From assembly GCA_023525715.1 (NCBI GenBank), contig CM042010.1:68040894-68104893 (forward strand): DNA of 64,000 nucleotides, read 5' to 3'. The position numbers were made by a program, and so were the translations under genes. This document shows positions 1 to 11,398 of this stretch, in pieces; position 1 is the first letter of the stretch; each line of letters begins with the position of its first letter. A model generated the notes under the pieces. The model ran no database searches and had not been told where the DNA came from. It saw nothing but the letters and a program-made list of their open reading frames with translations. The DNA is from Cichorium intybus (taxonomy: Eukaryota; Streptophyta; Magnoliopsida; Asterales; Asteraceae).

Positions 1-2187
1 AATCTGCAAATAACATGTATCAAAATACAATCATATAACTGTCTGGATTTCGAATCCAAACTCCTAGCCTTACTGGCTGACCATATATACTCTAGGATTT
101 CACATCCTATTATGTAGCCCTACAGGCTGAATCCTAGTGACCTGTAATTAACAAGCCACGTTAGTTATTTGCATCTATAATCATGTATAACCATTTCTGT
201 CCCATATTTCTTAGTCACAATGGACTACATTATATATCATGGCTAAATAAGCCGCACCCTGTGTCATAGCTATATAAGCTGCACCAAAACAATATCAATA
301 TATATGAAACATAGCCCGCAGGCCGCACCAGCTGGGTTCAATAACCCGATATCATAGCCAAAAGGCCGCACCATGTACCTGTAACAATATCATAGCCATA
401 TAGGCTGCACCGGTTAGATATGGCTCACGGGTTATCCTGCTGTTGCCGTGGCTCACGGGTTAGCCCGCTGTTGCCTAGACTCACGGGTTAGCCCGCTATT
501 GTCTATATAAATTTGGCTCATCAAAGTAAACCATGGCTCACGGGTTAGCCCGCTGTTGCCTGAAATATGTGGCTCACAGGAAAATCCCGCTGTTGCCTAG
601 ACTCACGGCTGGTTCCGGTCTTGTCTATATAAGTTTCATTGACTCACGGCTGGTTCCGGTCTTGTCATTTCATTTTATTGACTCACGGCTGGTTCCGGTC
701 TTGTCATTTCATAGTGTAAATAGATATGTATTGACTCACAGCTCCGTTCTTGTCATCGCAATGACTCACGGCTTATCTGGTATTGTCTTTTACATATATT
801 TTACACTTGTCATTTTCGTCCCCCGAAGCCATTTCAACCTGTAACAAATCAATCATCATATATCACATATGATATCAGTGAGATTACTCACCTGGATGCT
901 AGCTGCGTTTCAATTTCGGTTGTTTCTTGCCTTTGCGTGCACCACAACCATTTTGTCCCATACCTATTTATCCAATTATATACCAAATGATAATAGGTTA
1001 ATAATCATCTAAATTGACTCTAATACACTAGAGTTCAATACAATATCATTACAAACAATGCCTAGTTAATAAACTTTCCGTTTACTAACTTTTTATGAAT
1101 TTTACTATTCACCGAGGCATTGGAATCGATCTACAGTGCCCCCGAGGGGTCGGAAACTCAATCTAAAAATTTTCCCAAACTTTTCAGACCATAACGAGCC
1201 TATGGTCCAAATTTGAGCTAAAACGGACAAGCCAAACGAAAGATAGCATTTCAAAGTTCCTGTCCGGAAACTGTCTATAGGCGCGCCGCGCCTAGATAGG
1301 GGCGCACCGCGCCCAGCGCCTGCACAGGCTCCTGTCCAGTCGCGAATTATGCACTGTAGCAAGCAGTTTTGGCTCATTAAGTCCTTAATCCAGTCCTTAA
1401 TCGATTGGGGTTTGTTTCTAGGCTAAAACCTTATACTTTAACAAGGTTTTCAACCATCCAAAACAACCAATTCAATCAAAATGAAGAATTAGGGTTCTTA
1501 GTTCTAACAACCCCAAATCTTCAATTTCATCCAAAATAACAACTTACTTCCATTTTCTTGATTTAAGCTCTTACTAGCATGACTTAATGGAAGTATCTAA
1601 CCATTTAAACCACATAATCATAACTGAAATGTACAAATTTCAGTTTCTAAAATACCAAACCAAGAACACAATCAAGAGTTTGACTTAAAGAGTCAATTAC
1701 TAACCTTAATTGCTTGGAATCATCATCCTCCAACAATTGATTCAAGTTCTTGTTTCTCCTCATGATTTCCTGCAGAAAATAGCCTCTCCAAGCCTTCTCC
1801 CGTTGCTGCACAATGGCTAGTCAAAGAGAGAGTCAACTCTCTTATATTTATACCCCAAAATTTTACAATTTTGGTCCTAAAGTTCATTTTCTTGAACTTT
1901 GACCACAATAATCAAGTTTTATGACAATAAAACTTCCATTCTTTATACATTTGCCACAAACAACAATATTTTTCATATTTGGTCCTTCACATGGTCAAAT
2001 GACCAAAATACCCTTTTATGGTAAGACGACCAAAAATCCGTTTTTATAACATTTTAAGTCCAAAACTCAAAATATTATTTCAAACTAAATACTTTTCTGT
2101 CTAAAAGACCAATTTACCCTTCTAAGGTAAAATGACCAATTTGTCCTTTTATTATAATTATATAATAAAACATGTCTTGGCGTTACA
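1..2187 (-). mobile_element. Gypsy-like LTR, minus strand, cut by window edge
   Basis: Read on the minus strand this region opens with TGTAACGCCAAGAC at 2187, directly next to in-frame Copia coding sequence that begins at 2191, so 2187/2188 is an insertion boundary. The sequence is non-coding. It contains a GTGAGTAATCTCACT-like stretch (around 880) of a kind that other Gypsy LTRs in the window also carry, and arrays of short repeats at 237-705. The other LTR end and the partner target duplication lie outside the window, so I cannot tell a solo LTR from the edge of a full element. Short open frames such as 533-844 only read through the tandem repeats and are not genes. Confidence 0.6.
237..705. 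repeat. Three successive short tandem arrays inside an LTR
   Basis: Three word families follow one another. From 237 to 420 there are variants of CATAGCCAAAAGGCCGCACC. From 423 to about 565 there are variants of CTCACGGGTTAGCCCGCTG, which contains GGG-TTAG-CCC. From 600 to 705 there are copies of ACTCACGGCTGGTTCCGGTC. Unit lengths are about 24 to 45 bp and copies differ by a few bases. They sit in the LTR. Confidence 0.75.
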
Positions 2188-2190
2188 CAA

Positions 2191-5100
2191 CCCCTTGGAG
2201 GAACCACGAATGCATCTCCGCTTCTGTTCACTGCAGAACAATGGAAAGCACTGACAGGTCTCATGAGTACTTCAAAAATTTCTGGGGAACAGTTAAATGG
2301 TAAGTTTCGAAGACGTCTTTGGATAATTGACTCTGGGGCAACTCATCATGTGACAGGTGATGTTTCTTGGTTAAAGAATCCTAGAATGGGTTTGCCGAAT
2401 GGTAAAAAGGTGATAGGAACACACGAGGGGAGTGTTCAATTGTCTGACAAAATTACTCTTAAAAGTGTTCTTCTGGTTCCAAAGCTTAGTTGTAATTTGA
2501 TCTCTATCTCATAACTAAATGATGATATGAAATGCATTACACAATTTGACTCCTATATGTGTGCTATACAGGACCAGACGAGGAAGCTGATTGGAGCAGG
2601 TGTTAGACGGGACGGAATGTACTACTTTGGAAGAGGCGACTCTATTCTTCATGTTTCTGTGAATGGGGCATCATCAACGATGGATTTATGGCATAAAGAA
2701 TAGGACATCCCTCAGAAAAAATGGTGAAATCCCTTCCTCTTACTAGTAATATTAGGGGTAGTTTAAATAAAGCCTGTAAAGTATGTTTTCAGGCTAAGCA
2801 GTCTAGATATAAGTTTTCTTTGAGTGTCAATAAAACAAGTAGAATATTTGAAAAAGTACATTGTGATTTATGGGGGCCTTATAAACATGCTTCTAGTTGT
2901 GGTGCACCTTATTTCCTAACGATAGTAGACGATTTTTCCCGCACCGTTTGGATTTATTTGTTAGCCGATAAAACTGATGTTTTCCAAATGTTTATGTCGT
3001 TTGTGGCAATGATTGATAGACAATGATCTCAACAAATTAAGATTGTTCAAAGTGAAAATGGAATAGAATTTAACTGTTTATTAGATTACTTTTCTACAAA
3101 AGGAATTATTTTTCAAACCTCATGTGTTGGAACCCCATAACAAAATAGAAAAGTTGAAAGAAACACAAACATATTTTAAACGTGGGACGTGCTCTCATGT
3201 TTCAAGCAAACCTTCCTGTGAGTTTTTGGGGCGAATGTGTTCTTACTGCGGCTCATTTAATAAATAGAACACCATCTCCTTTATTAGAAAATAAAACCCC
3301 TTTTGAAATCTTATTTGGAAATCCTCCATCTTATGCCACGATAAAAACGTTTGGGTGTTTGTGTTTTGCTCACAATCAAAAGGAAAAAGGGGACAAGTTT
3401 GCTAGCCGTAGTAGAAAATGTTTGTTTTTAGGATACCCGTATGGCAAGAAAGGATGGAAGCTTTATGATTTGGATACTAAAACCTTCTTTGTCTCTCGAG
3501 ATGTAAAGTTTTTCGAGGACATCTTTCCCTATGTTGATATGAGCACAGCACTAAAAAGTGACACTCCCACTATCATTGATACTCCAGATTATTTTGATGA
3601 TGAATCGATACCTTCGATTCATGCTAATGACCAGTCTTCTTCTGATGAGAACCCAACCACGGTCTCCCCACCTGACCCTACCGTCACAAATGACCAACCA
3701 CAACAAGACTACCCCCTGAACCCAGCTTAGGCCGTGGTCAACGAGAAAAATTCCCATCGGTTTTGTTGAAAGACTTCATTACCCACACCACTACAGTCCA
3801 AAGTCCGTCTCACATAACCCCGTCTCCAACGGCTGCCTTAGGTACTCCTTATCCCATAGCTCACTATATAAATTGTGATCATTTTCTTTTAGATATCAGC
3901 ACTTCATTGCTTTGATTGTCGCTAGTCAAGAACCATGATCATTTAAAGAGGCAATGACAGATGATCGATGGAAAGCTTCAATGCAAGAAGAGATTCGTGC
4001 ACTCGAAGCAAACGGAACTTGGAGTTTGACGTGTCTTCCCTGGGAAACAAGCTCTTGGCAGTCAGTGGGTATACAAGATTAAATATCACTCTAATGGTGA
4101 TATTGAGCGTTTGAAGTCTTGTTTAGTTGTTTTTGGTAACCATCAAAAGGAGGGAGTTGACTACACCGACACCTTTACACCTGTTGCCAAAATGACAACA
4201 GTGCGGGTCTTTTTGGCTGTCGCTGCCTCGAAGAACTGGGAGCTACATCAAATGGATGTTCATAATGCTTTCTTACATGGAGATCTTACTGAAGAAGTTT
4301 ACATGAAATTACCTCCTGGCTTCCAATGATCGAATCCAAATCTCATTTGTCGGCTTCGCAAGTCTCTTTACGGCTTAAAACAAGCTCCGCGTTGCTGGTT
4401 TGCGAAGCTTGTTACGGCTTTAAAGGGGTATGGTTTTCGGCAATCTTATTCGGATTACTCTTTATTTACTTATACTCATGGTCAGGTACAACTTAATGTA
4501 CATGTCTATGTGGATGATTTGATTATTTCTGGTAACAACTCCCTGGCCATTAACTTGTTTAAAGCATATTTGAGCAAGTGATTCAAGATGAAGGATCTCA
4601 GATCATTGAAGTATTTTTTAGGCATCGAGGTGGCACGAAGCCCATCCAGATTGTTCTTATGCCAGCGTAAGTACACTCTTGATATTGTAAAAGAATCTGG
4701 TCTTCTTGGTGCCAAACCTGCGAGTTTTCCTATTGAACACAATCATAAGCTTGGCCTTGCTCACGGTGAAGTCTTAGCTGATCCAGAAACTTATCGGTGA
4801 CTGGTGGGTCGATTAATCTACTTGGCGGTTACTCGACCTGATCCTGGCTACTCGGTACACATCTTGTCTCAATTCATGCAGTCCCCTCGTACGGAGCATT
4901 GGGAGGCTGCCTTGCGCGTTGTTAAATATCTCAAAGGAACACCTGGCAGAGGGATTCTTTTACGTTCCGACAGCAAGCTCTCCTTACATGGTTGGTGTGA
5001 TTCAGATTAGGCAGCTTGTCCTATTACTCGCAGGTCCCTCACACATGGTTGGTGTGATTCAGATTAGGCAGCTTGTCCTATTACTCGCAGGTCCCTCATA

Positions 5101-5502
5101 GGTTGGATTGTGTTTCTTGGCAACTCTCCTATAGCTTGGAAAACAAAGAAACAACATACTGTCTCACGATCTTCCGCGGAGGTAGAATATCGATCTATGG
5201 CTGCCATTACATGGGAATTCAAATGGTTGAAAGGTCTTCTTTTAAGTCTTGGCGTTAAAGATCCTCAGTCGATTCGTTTATTTTTTGACAATCAAGCTGC
5301 GCTAACACAGTCTTCCACGAGAGCACCTATTGAGGTGGATTGTCATTTTGTTCGTGATACGATTGTTGATGGCCTCATTGCACCGTCCTATGTCCATACG
5401 TCCGAACAATTAGTCGATATCTTGACTAAAGCGCTCGGGAAAGCTCCTTTTGACAAACTGGTTGACAAGTTGGGCATTCTCGACCCCGATGCTCCAACTT
5501 GA
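2191..5502 (+). pseudogene. Copia gag-pol polyprotein, degenerate
   Basis: The frame opens at 2191 and reads into the aspartic protease motif WIIDSGATHHVTGD around 2320-2360, ending at a stop near 2513. The GAG-pre-integrase zinc region (LWHKE) follows near 2690. The integrase core (HCDLWGPY, IVDDFSRTVW) is at 2721-3026, and the later integrase part with FGCLCFAH is at 3182-3730. Reverse transcriptase blocks are at 4111-4329 (DVHNAFLHGDL), 4340-4420 (SLYGLKQAPR) and the YVDDL region near 4507-4520. RNase H runs 4900-5500 and ends in an LTKALGK block. At least seven stops or frameshifts split the polyprotein, so it cannot encode active enzymes. Known family role: the domains would process Gag, copy the RNA and integrate the DNA. 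Confidence 0.85.
4986..5099 (+). repeat. 57-bp in-frame tandem duplication in Copia RNase H
   Basis: The segment beginning ACATGGTTGGTGTGATTCAG at 4986 is repeated from 5043, a spacing of 57 bases or exactly 19 codons. Both copies carry the same TAG after the WCDSD motif, where the family has tryptophan, so the nonsense mutation came before the duplication. Confidence 0.9.
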
Positions 5503-5509
5503 GGGGGGA

Positions 5510-5698
5510 TGTTAGAGCTTATCGGCACATTGAAGTTTATCTGCTTATCTCTTATTCCTACGTAGTCGTACTTTATCTTGTTTCAAATTGGTTTGATATT
5601 AGTTTGAACTAGGACTTATCTTAATTGAATTCTCCGATTGTATAAATATTTTTTATGTGATTAATGAAAAGCATAACTTTACACTATTTATTTCAACA
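5510..5698 (+). repeat. Right LTR of the Copia relic
   Basis: It begins TGTTAGAGCTTATCGG just after the polypurine tract and ends TTTCAACA, giving TG...CA ends and about 189 bp. A TATAAATA-like sequence is at about 5641. The left LTR is not in the window, so the end was judged from the terminal dinucleotides only. Confidence 0.7.
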
Positions 5699-6404
5699 AG
5701 AAATTTGTTATTACAATGGACATGGAAGTTTTTAGAAGAACCATGTTATGGAACAATATAGTGTTAACATTTCATGGAACCAATTGCAAGGTTTGATTCG
5801 AGTGATACAAGGTGTTTGAAAAAATAGTTAATTTCTTCAAAACTCTCCAATCGAAAAATATTGATTTGAATGTTTTTTTAAAAAAAGGTTGTCAAGGTAA
5901 TGCTACTTCCTTATAGAATCATATATGGTTGGGGTAGTATGGTTTTTTCTCAAAGATTTAACCCGTTAGGAAAAAGATTATAAGATTTGCGAGAGGTTCC
6001 TTAATGGTTCTTGGTTTTGGAGGTGGAGTTGAGGCATTGGGAGGGAGCCAATTCTCTTTACTTGAAGCTTTTAGCCGATTTATTCTATTTCATTTGAAGA
6101 TGACAAGTGAAGTTAGGACCTAGATAATTCGGTACAATTTTTGGTTTCTTTCGCAAAATATTTTATTGACATGTGACTTTGGAAATGAATAGACCTCCAT
6201 CAATGTTAACATTTTGGGGCAGTATTCCATTTTGATCGGTTGCCGACAAATTGGATACGAGGGGTGTTGATACCAATTCCATCTTATGTCTGTTATACAA
6301 AGGGAGTAATAAGACCATGGCAAAGACCAAATGTGCAACAAAACCAAATAGTATCTTTTTATGCCTGACAGAGACCAGGCGTGCAACAAAACCAAATACT
6401 AGGA
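5699..6404. other. Intergenic stretch, nothing recognised
   Basis: About 700 bases without a recognisable gene. Open frames are short and interrupted in every direction. The minus-strand frame 6120-6395 has biased composition and no motif I know. Near 6310-6390 two short similar segments with (AA)GACCA and GTGCAACAAAACCAAATA occur. Confidence 0.4.
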
Positions 6405-6480
6405 TGGTTTGAATTAAAAGAAAGTTAGAGACTAAACGTGCAAATTATCCCAAACCACAGGGACCATACGTGTAATTTGA
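6405..6480. mobile_element. Fragment of a MULE-type inverted-repeat end
   Basis: The stretch around CCCAAACCACAGGGACCATA resembles the right terminal repeat of the large inverted-repeat element at 25739-62262 (the part near 62225-62262). Only one end is visible, so this is a remnant of the same repeat family, not a complete element. Confidence 0.5.
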
Positions 6481-6665
6481 TTTGCAAAACATAGATTTAA
6501 GACATTACTATCTTTCAAGCAAACAAAAGTTGTTTACTATCTCATTTTCCTCGAGCCATACTATAATTATATTAGTTGGAAACCACACCGGCTAGTTTCC
6601 AAACCGGACCATGAACCGGATACATACATGGTTCGCTTTAATTTGCAAAACATAGATTTAAGACG
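6477..6665 (+). repeat. 24-bp direct repeats 164 bp apart
   Basis: ATTTGCAAAACATAGATTTA followed by AGAC occurs at about 6478 and again at about 6642. The space between contains a GC-richer section with repeated CCGG words. No function is inferred. Confidence 0.7.
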
Positions 6666-7125
6666 ATGTACGGGAAAAAATAAACACAATTTTTTAAAAA
6701 GAATCTAAAATCCAGAACATGTCATACAGTGGAATAGGAACGACACTCAAGAGTAATGGGACAAAAATTGCAACTTTTTGTCTCACCTAAAAAAAGCAGA
6801 ACAAGGTGAGAACAGAGACTCGCTCTCGATCTCTTGTCTGTGCAAAAGACGTAAATACCCTTATAATTTGAAATTAGCCTACAAGAACCATTTCGGCGTT
6901 TGAAGGGAACAAAGATTATCAACAAATAAATTTCAAGCATCAGTCTATTGAGCAAAGATTTGAAGCGAAAAGAATGTGCGGTATATTTTCGTATACAAAA
7001 CCTCATAATCTTGAACTTATATTGCTCTTTTTCCTCCATCATCTTCAGCTTTTGACCCTGTTGACCCATGGTGGTAAGCATATTTTTGTGTTACACTAAA
7101 AATTCTAATTCATTAAATACAAAAC
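6666..7125. other. 3' flank of the HHL1 gene, possible 3' UTR
   Basis: This is downstream of the HHL1 stop codon on the minus strand and probably includes its 3' UTR and terminator. A minus-strand open frame of 119 codons (6722-7081) starts near an ATG in a favourable ACCACCATGG context, but its sequence has no recognisable domain and runs into low-complexity residues. I do not call it a gene. Confidence 0.4.
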
Positions 7126-9168
7126 TCACTTAGGTTTCTCGCTAGTATTTTCTTCGGACTCAGTGTCAGATGTTGACTTTATTTCGGTCAACTTCCCAAA
7201 GGACTCTCTAGCATCCCCGAAAAAATCTACAACTTTATCCAACACGGTTTTCAGCTCGGCTTTTGTTGGGAGCTGAAAAAAATCAGATTTTAAAATGTAA
7301 GGAACTCTTTTTTTCTCATTAAGGCGGTGTTTGGTAAGATGGAATCAAGAAAGGAATGGAATCTTTGATTCCATTGTAATGAAAATTGAGCATTCTTGAA
7401 AGGATGTGATTCCTTCGGTTGTGTTAGGGGTGTTTTTTTCGTTCCATCATAGAATGGAATGAAAAATTGCAATATAACAAATTTCGATCTATGTAAGATT
7501 CAAATATGCATATTTTTTAAAAGAAATTACGTATTTTTTTTATAATTACAATTGTTTTTTCTAAAACAACTAAAAAATAGTATTTTTTATTTTAGTCTTA
7601 CTTGGGTTTTAATAAGCTTTTATTTCGTTTAACTTTTTATTTATGTAAATAAAAGCTCATCAATTATAATTGAATAATGTATAGCGTAGAGTTAAAAACA
7701 TACATTTTTAGTTACATATAATTATTAAAAAAATATTATAAATATTCATTCTTTTTCTTTCGTCCTTCCATTCCAACTAACCAAATAACCCTAAGTGTTA
7801 TCTACATAAATGATACATGAAAAATATTTGAGAAAATGACGGCACACAAATGGAAGAAAAAAATTTCAGTATTAAGTCGTTTTTTAACACCAAAACTACC
7901 TAAATGGAACTTGAATTAAATCAGAAAATTTTCGTATTATTTTATACAGAAATACCTCGATTACATCACTGCTTGCAAGTGCTGCTCTTATATTGGTACC
8001 TTCCTGCATAATCATACAAGAACTAAGACAAAAATTTAAAATTTTTAAATAATATTTATGGCAGCAAAAACATACCACAAGTTTGTATCCATATCGAAAT
8101 TCTGTAGCTGAACGTAACACACGATGCTGTCTAATTGCTGTCTTTTGAACTTCCTTTTCATCCTGTTCACATTATTAAAGGGTATAATCGGAAAGTTGCA
8201 AAATGGGTATAATGGGTCAAAATGGGTAATATTTAGTTGTTTTAATAGAGCAATTTAGGAAATAGTAATGGTCATATAGGACTTACTTTGTAAATAACTC
8301 CTGCAAGATTTTTGGATAATGTGTCTTTGTATATGTATTTTCCAACAAAATTATCTTTAGCTGAAACAAGAATCTTTGCGGTTGTACCACCTGCTACAAT
8401 ACTTACAGGGTACCACAAATAAACCTGCAAGATTTCAATTTTTTTCTTATTAGGACATTGTACTTTGAATAATATAATCGTAGAAGTGAAAATTTGATTT
8501 GTTATAACCCGATTGAATTTTCAAAGTACGATTCCTCTTAAATTTGGTCACTTGACTTAAAAACTCTGTACTAAAACAACTCTACTTTTCAAAGTTGGAT
8601 CAAAATTTGAAGTCCAATAACCAAATTGGAAATGAAGTAAACGTATCTTGTTACTTATTGCAATTTGTCCTAGAATAAACACTACAGTTAACCATAAATA
8701 GTAGTTGAGAATTTGTAAGAAATGCGAGTACAACTTCTTAAAATTTTCATCAAATCCCATATCAATTTGCATATGAAAAGTACTAGTATGATTGATGTCA
8801 AAATCAAAGTGTAGCTCCTCTTTTAGTTGGGTTTATAGCTACGAAAAATTCGATAATGGAGTTTAAGGGAAGAGAATACTAACATTAGACATACGGATGA
8901 AGATGACGAATCTAGGGTTGCCATCGTCTTCAATTTTGGGCATAGCAGGCATTGGGCGTTGGAACTGACGAGCTTGCATTCCTTTTTTCCCTTTTGCTTC
9001 AACCACCATTAATCTCTTTCCTTGATTTTGCTGCTGCTTCCTTTGAATTTGCGATGAAGAAAACGAGTGTCTGATTAAGTTGGAATCATCGGCTGTTCTT
9101 AGATTCTTGGAGTTGATTGAGGTTGCTGGAAGCAGTGCGTGTGATTTCAGAGACATACATACCTCCAT
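7126..9168 (-). CDS. HHL1: HHL1-like thylakoid protein (five exons)
   Basis: Exons on the minus strand are 9168-8884, 8424-8287, 8162-8076, 8003-7956 and 7272-7126, all with GT-AG introns and exact frame continuity. They give 234 codons before TGA, close to the family's usual length. Residues 1 to about 55 are rich in Ser and basic residues, as in a chloroplast transit peptide. The conserved core includes PKIEDDGNPRFVIFIRMSN (end of exon 1), VYLWYPVSIVAGGTTAKILV (hydrophobic, likely membrane-spanning) and VLRSATEFRYGYKLV. The C-terminus is acidic. Known role of HYPERSENSITIVE TO HIGH LIGHT 1: a thylakoid protein associated with photosystem II that protects it or aids its repair under high light. 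I see no broken splice site or stop, so the gene looks intact. A Tourist-like MITE lies in the last intron, and a broken partial copy lies at 15373-17345. Confidence 0.93.
7323..7791. mobile_element. Tourist/Harbinger-like MITE in HHL1 intron 4
   Basis: The ends are imperfect inverted repeats: GGCGGTGTTTGGTAAGATGG on the left, and on the opposite strand of the right end GGGTTATTTGGTTAGTTGGA. TAA flanks both sides (7320-7322 and 7792-7794), the 3-bp target duplication expected of PIF/Harbinger elements. The inside is non-coding and AT-rich. It lies wholly in the intron and leaves the splice sites untouched. Confidence 0.8.
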
Positions 9169-9256
9169 TGTTGTCGTTAGAGCTATCTTCTTCCCTCAGA
9201 AATTTTTGAAGGGCTCTTATCCAGAATTATGAAAATTTTTTGAAGAAACGCAAAGA

Positions 9257-9293
9257 GATATATATAGTTGCTTTATCCACCAAACACGTGGCG
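9257..9293 (-). promoter_or_regulatory. HHL1 promoter: G-box, I-box-like site, TATA box
   Basis: On the minus strand, upstream of the start codon, there is GCCACGTG (core CACGTG at 9285-9290), then GATAAAG at 9271-9277, then TATATATA at about 9259-9267. The TATA box lies about 90 bp before the ATG. A G-box with a GATAA-type I-box is the classical arrangement of light-responsive promoters of photosynthetic genes, which fits the product. That it functions here is inference. Confidence 0.7.
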
Positions 9294-9299
9294 GAAGCA

Positions 9300-9980
9300 A
9301 GACCTCAACCTAGTATCATATATTGTTAATGGTGCCACTACTACATTTCATATTTTCTTAATCTATTCCTTTGATCATAATTTTTTGCTAAAATTTATTC
9401 TAATCGGTTAATAAGTAGGGTATATATGTAATATTGTTTTTTGGTAAAATTTATTTTAATCGGTTGATAAGTAGGGTATATGTAATATTTTTTTTGTTTA
9501 AAGTATTTTAAATAGTAAATCTATATTATAATTTAATATTAATATTTTATATTTTATTAATTTTAACTTTTAATTAAATAAAATCTTTAATGGTTAATTT
9601 TTTCTATAGTTTACTTTATGAATTTAATTAATTTCTTTTAATTTATCTAAAATATTTTATAAAACTCTACATATTTAATCAGTTGTTTTTTTAAATAATA
9701 TTTTAATAAATATTATTACTAAACATTAATATTTTAATAAATATTATCATTAAACATTATTATATAAATAATTGAACATGATACGAGACATTGTTTCCAA
9801 ACTAAAATAAAAATAAAAATACAAATAAGGAGAAAGTGGTTGCGTGTTCAAACGATAATAATATATTAATCACTCAATAAAGTTTCATAAAAAGGTTATG
9901 CTTTGGGATGGTGTTGAGTGATCAGAATGATCGACTAAATAATAAAAACAAAAAACTCTAAAAAAAGCTTTCATTGGAGT
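9300..9980. other. AT-rich intergenic DNA with a 56-bp duplication
   Basis: Very AT-rich sequence with no gene. Two imperfect copies of a unit of about 56 bp, each with a AATCGGTT(A/G)ATAAGTAGGG core, stand in tandem at about 9381-9490. The rest is low-complexity A/T. Confidence 0.6.
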
Positions 9981-11398
9981 TACTCTTACATTCTTAATTT
10001 CTCCTCCCCTATATTGTGATATATGTATTTTAAAAATATTTAAAATCATTTTAAGATATTCTTATTTTTATTATAAATTAAAATTAGTCTAATTAAGATA
10101 TTGTTATTTTTACGATAAGATACTCCATTTTTTAAAGAAAACTAAATCTTTAATGTTCTTGTAAAACCCGTTTTCCAAACAAAAATTCAAAAGCTTTAAG
10201 AACTAGATTCTAGGTAAATCGTGGGTTAGCGACGTTATCAGTAGGAGGATAGCGACGCTATCAGTGGTAGGATAGCGATCTTATTAGCAGGAGGATAGCG
10301 ACTCTATCAGTAAGAGGATAGTGACACATGTATGAGGATAATGACGTGAATGAAAGGTTCAAGGCATGCGGAGGGTGTGGCTGATAGTGACGCTATCAGC
10401 CATGCTTAGAGAGGCAACGCGCCGCAAGTGCGAAACTATAGATCTTAGGCCTTGCATCCCCTATTTAAAGGCTCTAAAACCTAAGGTTGCCTCTCTTATC
10501 ATCCTCCAACCTCCAGAAAAACCCTAGCTCGAAGTGTAACCTTTCTCTTAGTGTTCTAGCTCCATTTCTTGACTTGTGAATGTTGTTGATGAAGAAGAAG
10601 AAGAAGAAGAGTATTAGTGCCAACGAGTTCACCACAACTTAGATCCCCTAGCTCGAAGTGTAACCTTACTCTTACATTCTTAATTTCTCATCCCCTATAT
10701 TGTGATATATGTATTTTAAAATATTTAAAATCATTTTTAAGTATTCTTATTTTTATTATAAATTAAAATTAGTCTAATTAAGATATTGTTATTTTTACTA
10801 CAATATACTCCATTTCTTAAAGAAAAAACTGATTAATGTTATTGTAAAGCCCATTTCCCCAACGTAAATTCAAAAGCTTTAAGAACGAGATTCTAGGTAA
10901 ATCGTGGGTTAGCGACACTATCAAATGGAGGATAGTGATGCTATCAGCCGGAGGATAGCAGCGCTATCAGTGGTAGGATAATGATGCTATTAGCAGGAGG
11001 ATAGAACGCTATCAGTAAGAGGATAGTGATGCGTCAGTAGAAGGATAATGGCTTGAATGGAAGGTTCAAGGAATGCGGAGGGTGTGGCTGATAGTGATGC
11101 TATCAGCCATGCTTAGATAGGCAACGTACCACAAGTGCGAAACTCTAGATCTTAGGCCTTGTGTCCCCTATTTAAAGGCTCTAAAACCTAAGGTTGCCTC
11201 TCTTAGCAGCCTCCAACATCCAGAATAACCCTAGCTCGAAGTGTAACCTTTCTCTTGGTGTTCTAGCTCCTTACATGAATTGTAAAGGTTGTTGAGGAAT
11301 AAGAAGAAGAAGAAGAAGAAGAAGAAAAAGAAGAAAAAGAAGAAGAAGAAGAAGAGTATTAGTGCCAACGAGTTCACCACAACTTAGATCTAGTCTGT
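9981..11398 (+). repeat. Two 0.7-kb direct copies, period about 686 bp
   Basis: TACTCTTACATTCTTAATTT begins at 9981 and again at 10667, and similarity continues through the palindrome array, the TTTAAAGGCTCTAAAACC leader, a (GAA)n tract and TTAGTGCCAACGAGTTCACC. Copies differ by point changes and by the length of the (GAA)n tract, which is about 23 bp at 10589-10611 and about 57 bp with interruptions at 11299-11355. Confidence 0.85.
10213..11045 (+). repeat. Two arrays of palindromic GATAGCG-A-CGCTATC words
   Basis: In both duplicated copies (about 10213-10330 and 10900-11045) a unit of about 24 bp recurs around the word GATAGCGACGCTATC, a 7-base inverted repeat around one base. Units are joined by spacers like AGTAGGAG. 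Copies vary (GATAGCGATCTTATT, GATAGTGATGCTATC). Related words appear near 11785-11820. Confidence 0.8.

Larger units (their letters stand above)
2188..5698 (+). mobile_element. Decayed Ty1/Copia retrotransposon, 5' part missing
   Basis: Domain order is gag-pre-integrase/protease, integrase, reverse transcriptase, RNase H, then a polypurine tract GAGGGGGGA (5501-5509) and a short right LTR. This order is diagnostic of Copia. The 5' LTR and most of gag are not in the window: the left boundary abuts the LTR at 1-2187, which probably inserted into this element. The LTR of about 190 bp would fit the Ale/Retrofit type, an inference from length only. Confidence 0.85.

Noticed and set aside
533..844. 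103-codon frame at the left edge
   Set aside because: It reads through the short tandem repeats of an LTR, and the repeated peptide follows from the repeats.
6722..7081. 119-codon minus-strand frame with a favourable ATG context downstream of HHL1
   Set aside because: No recognised domain and no splice or promoter support. It lies in the expected 3' UTR or flank of HHL1.
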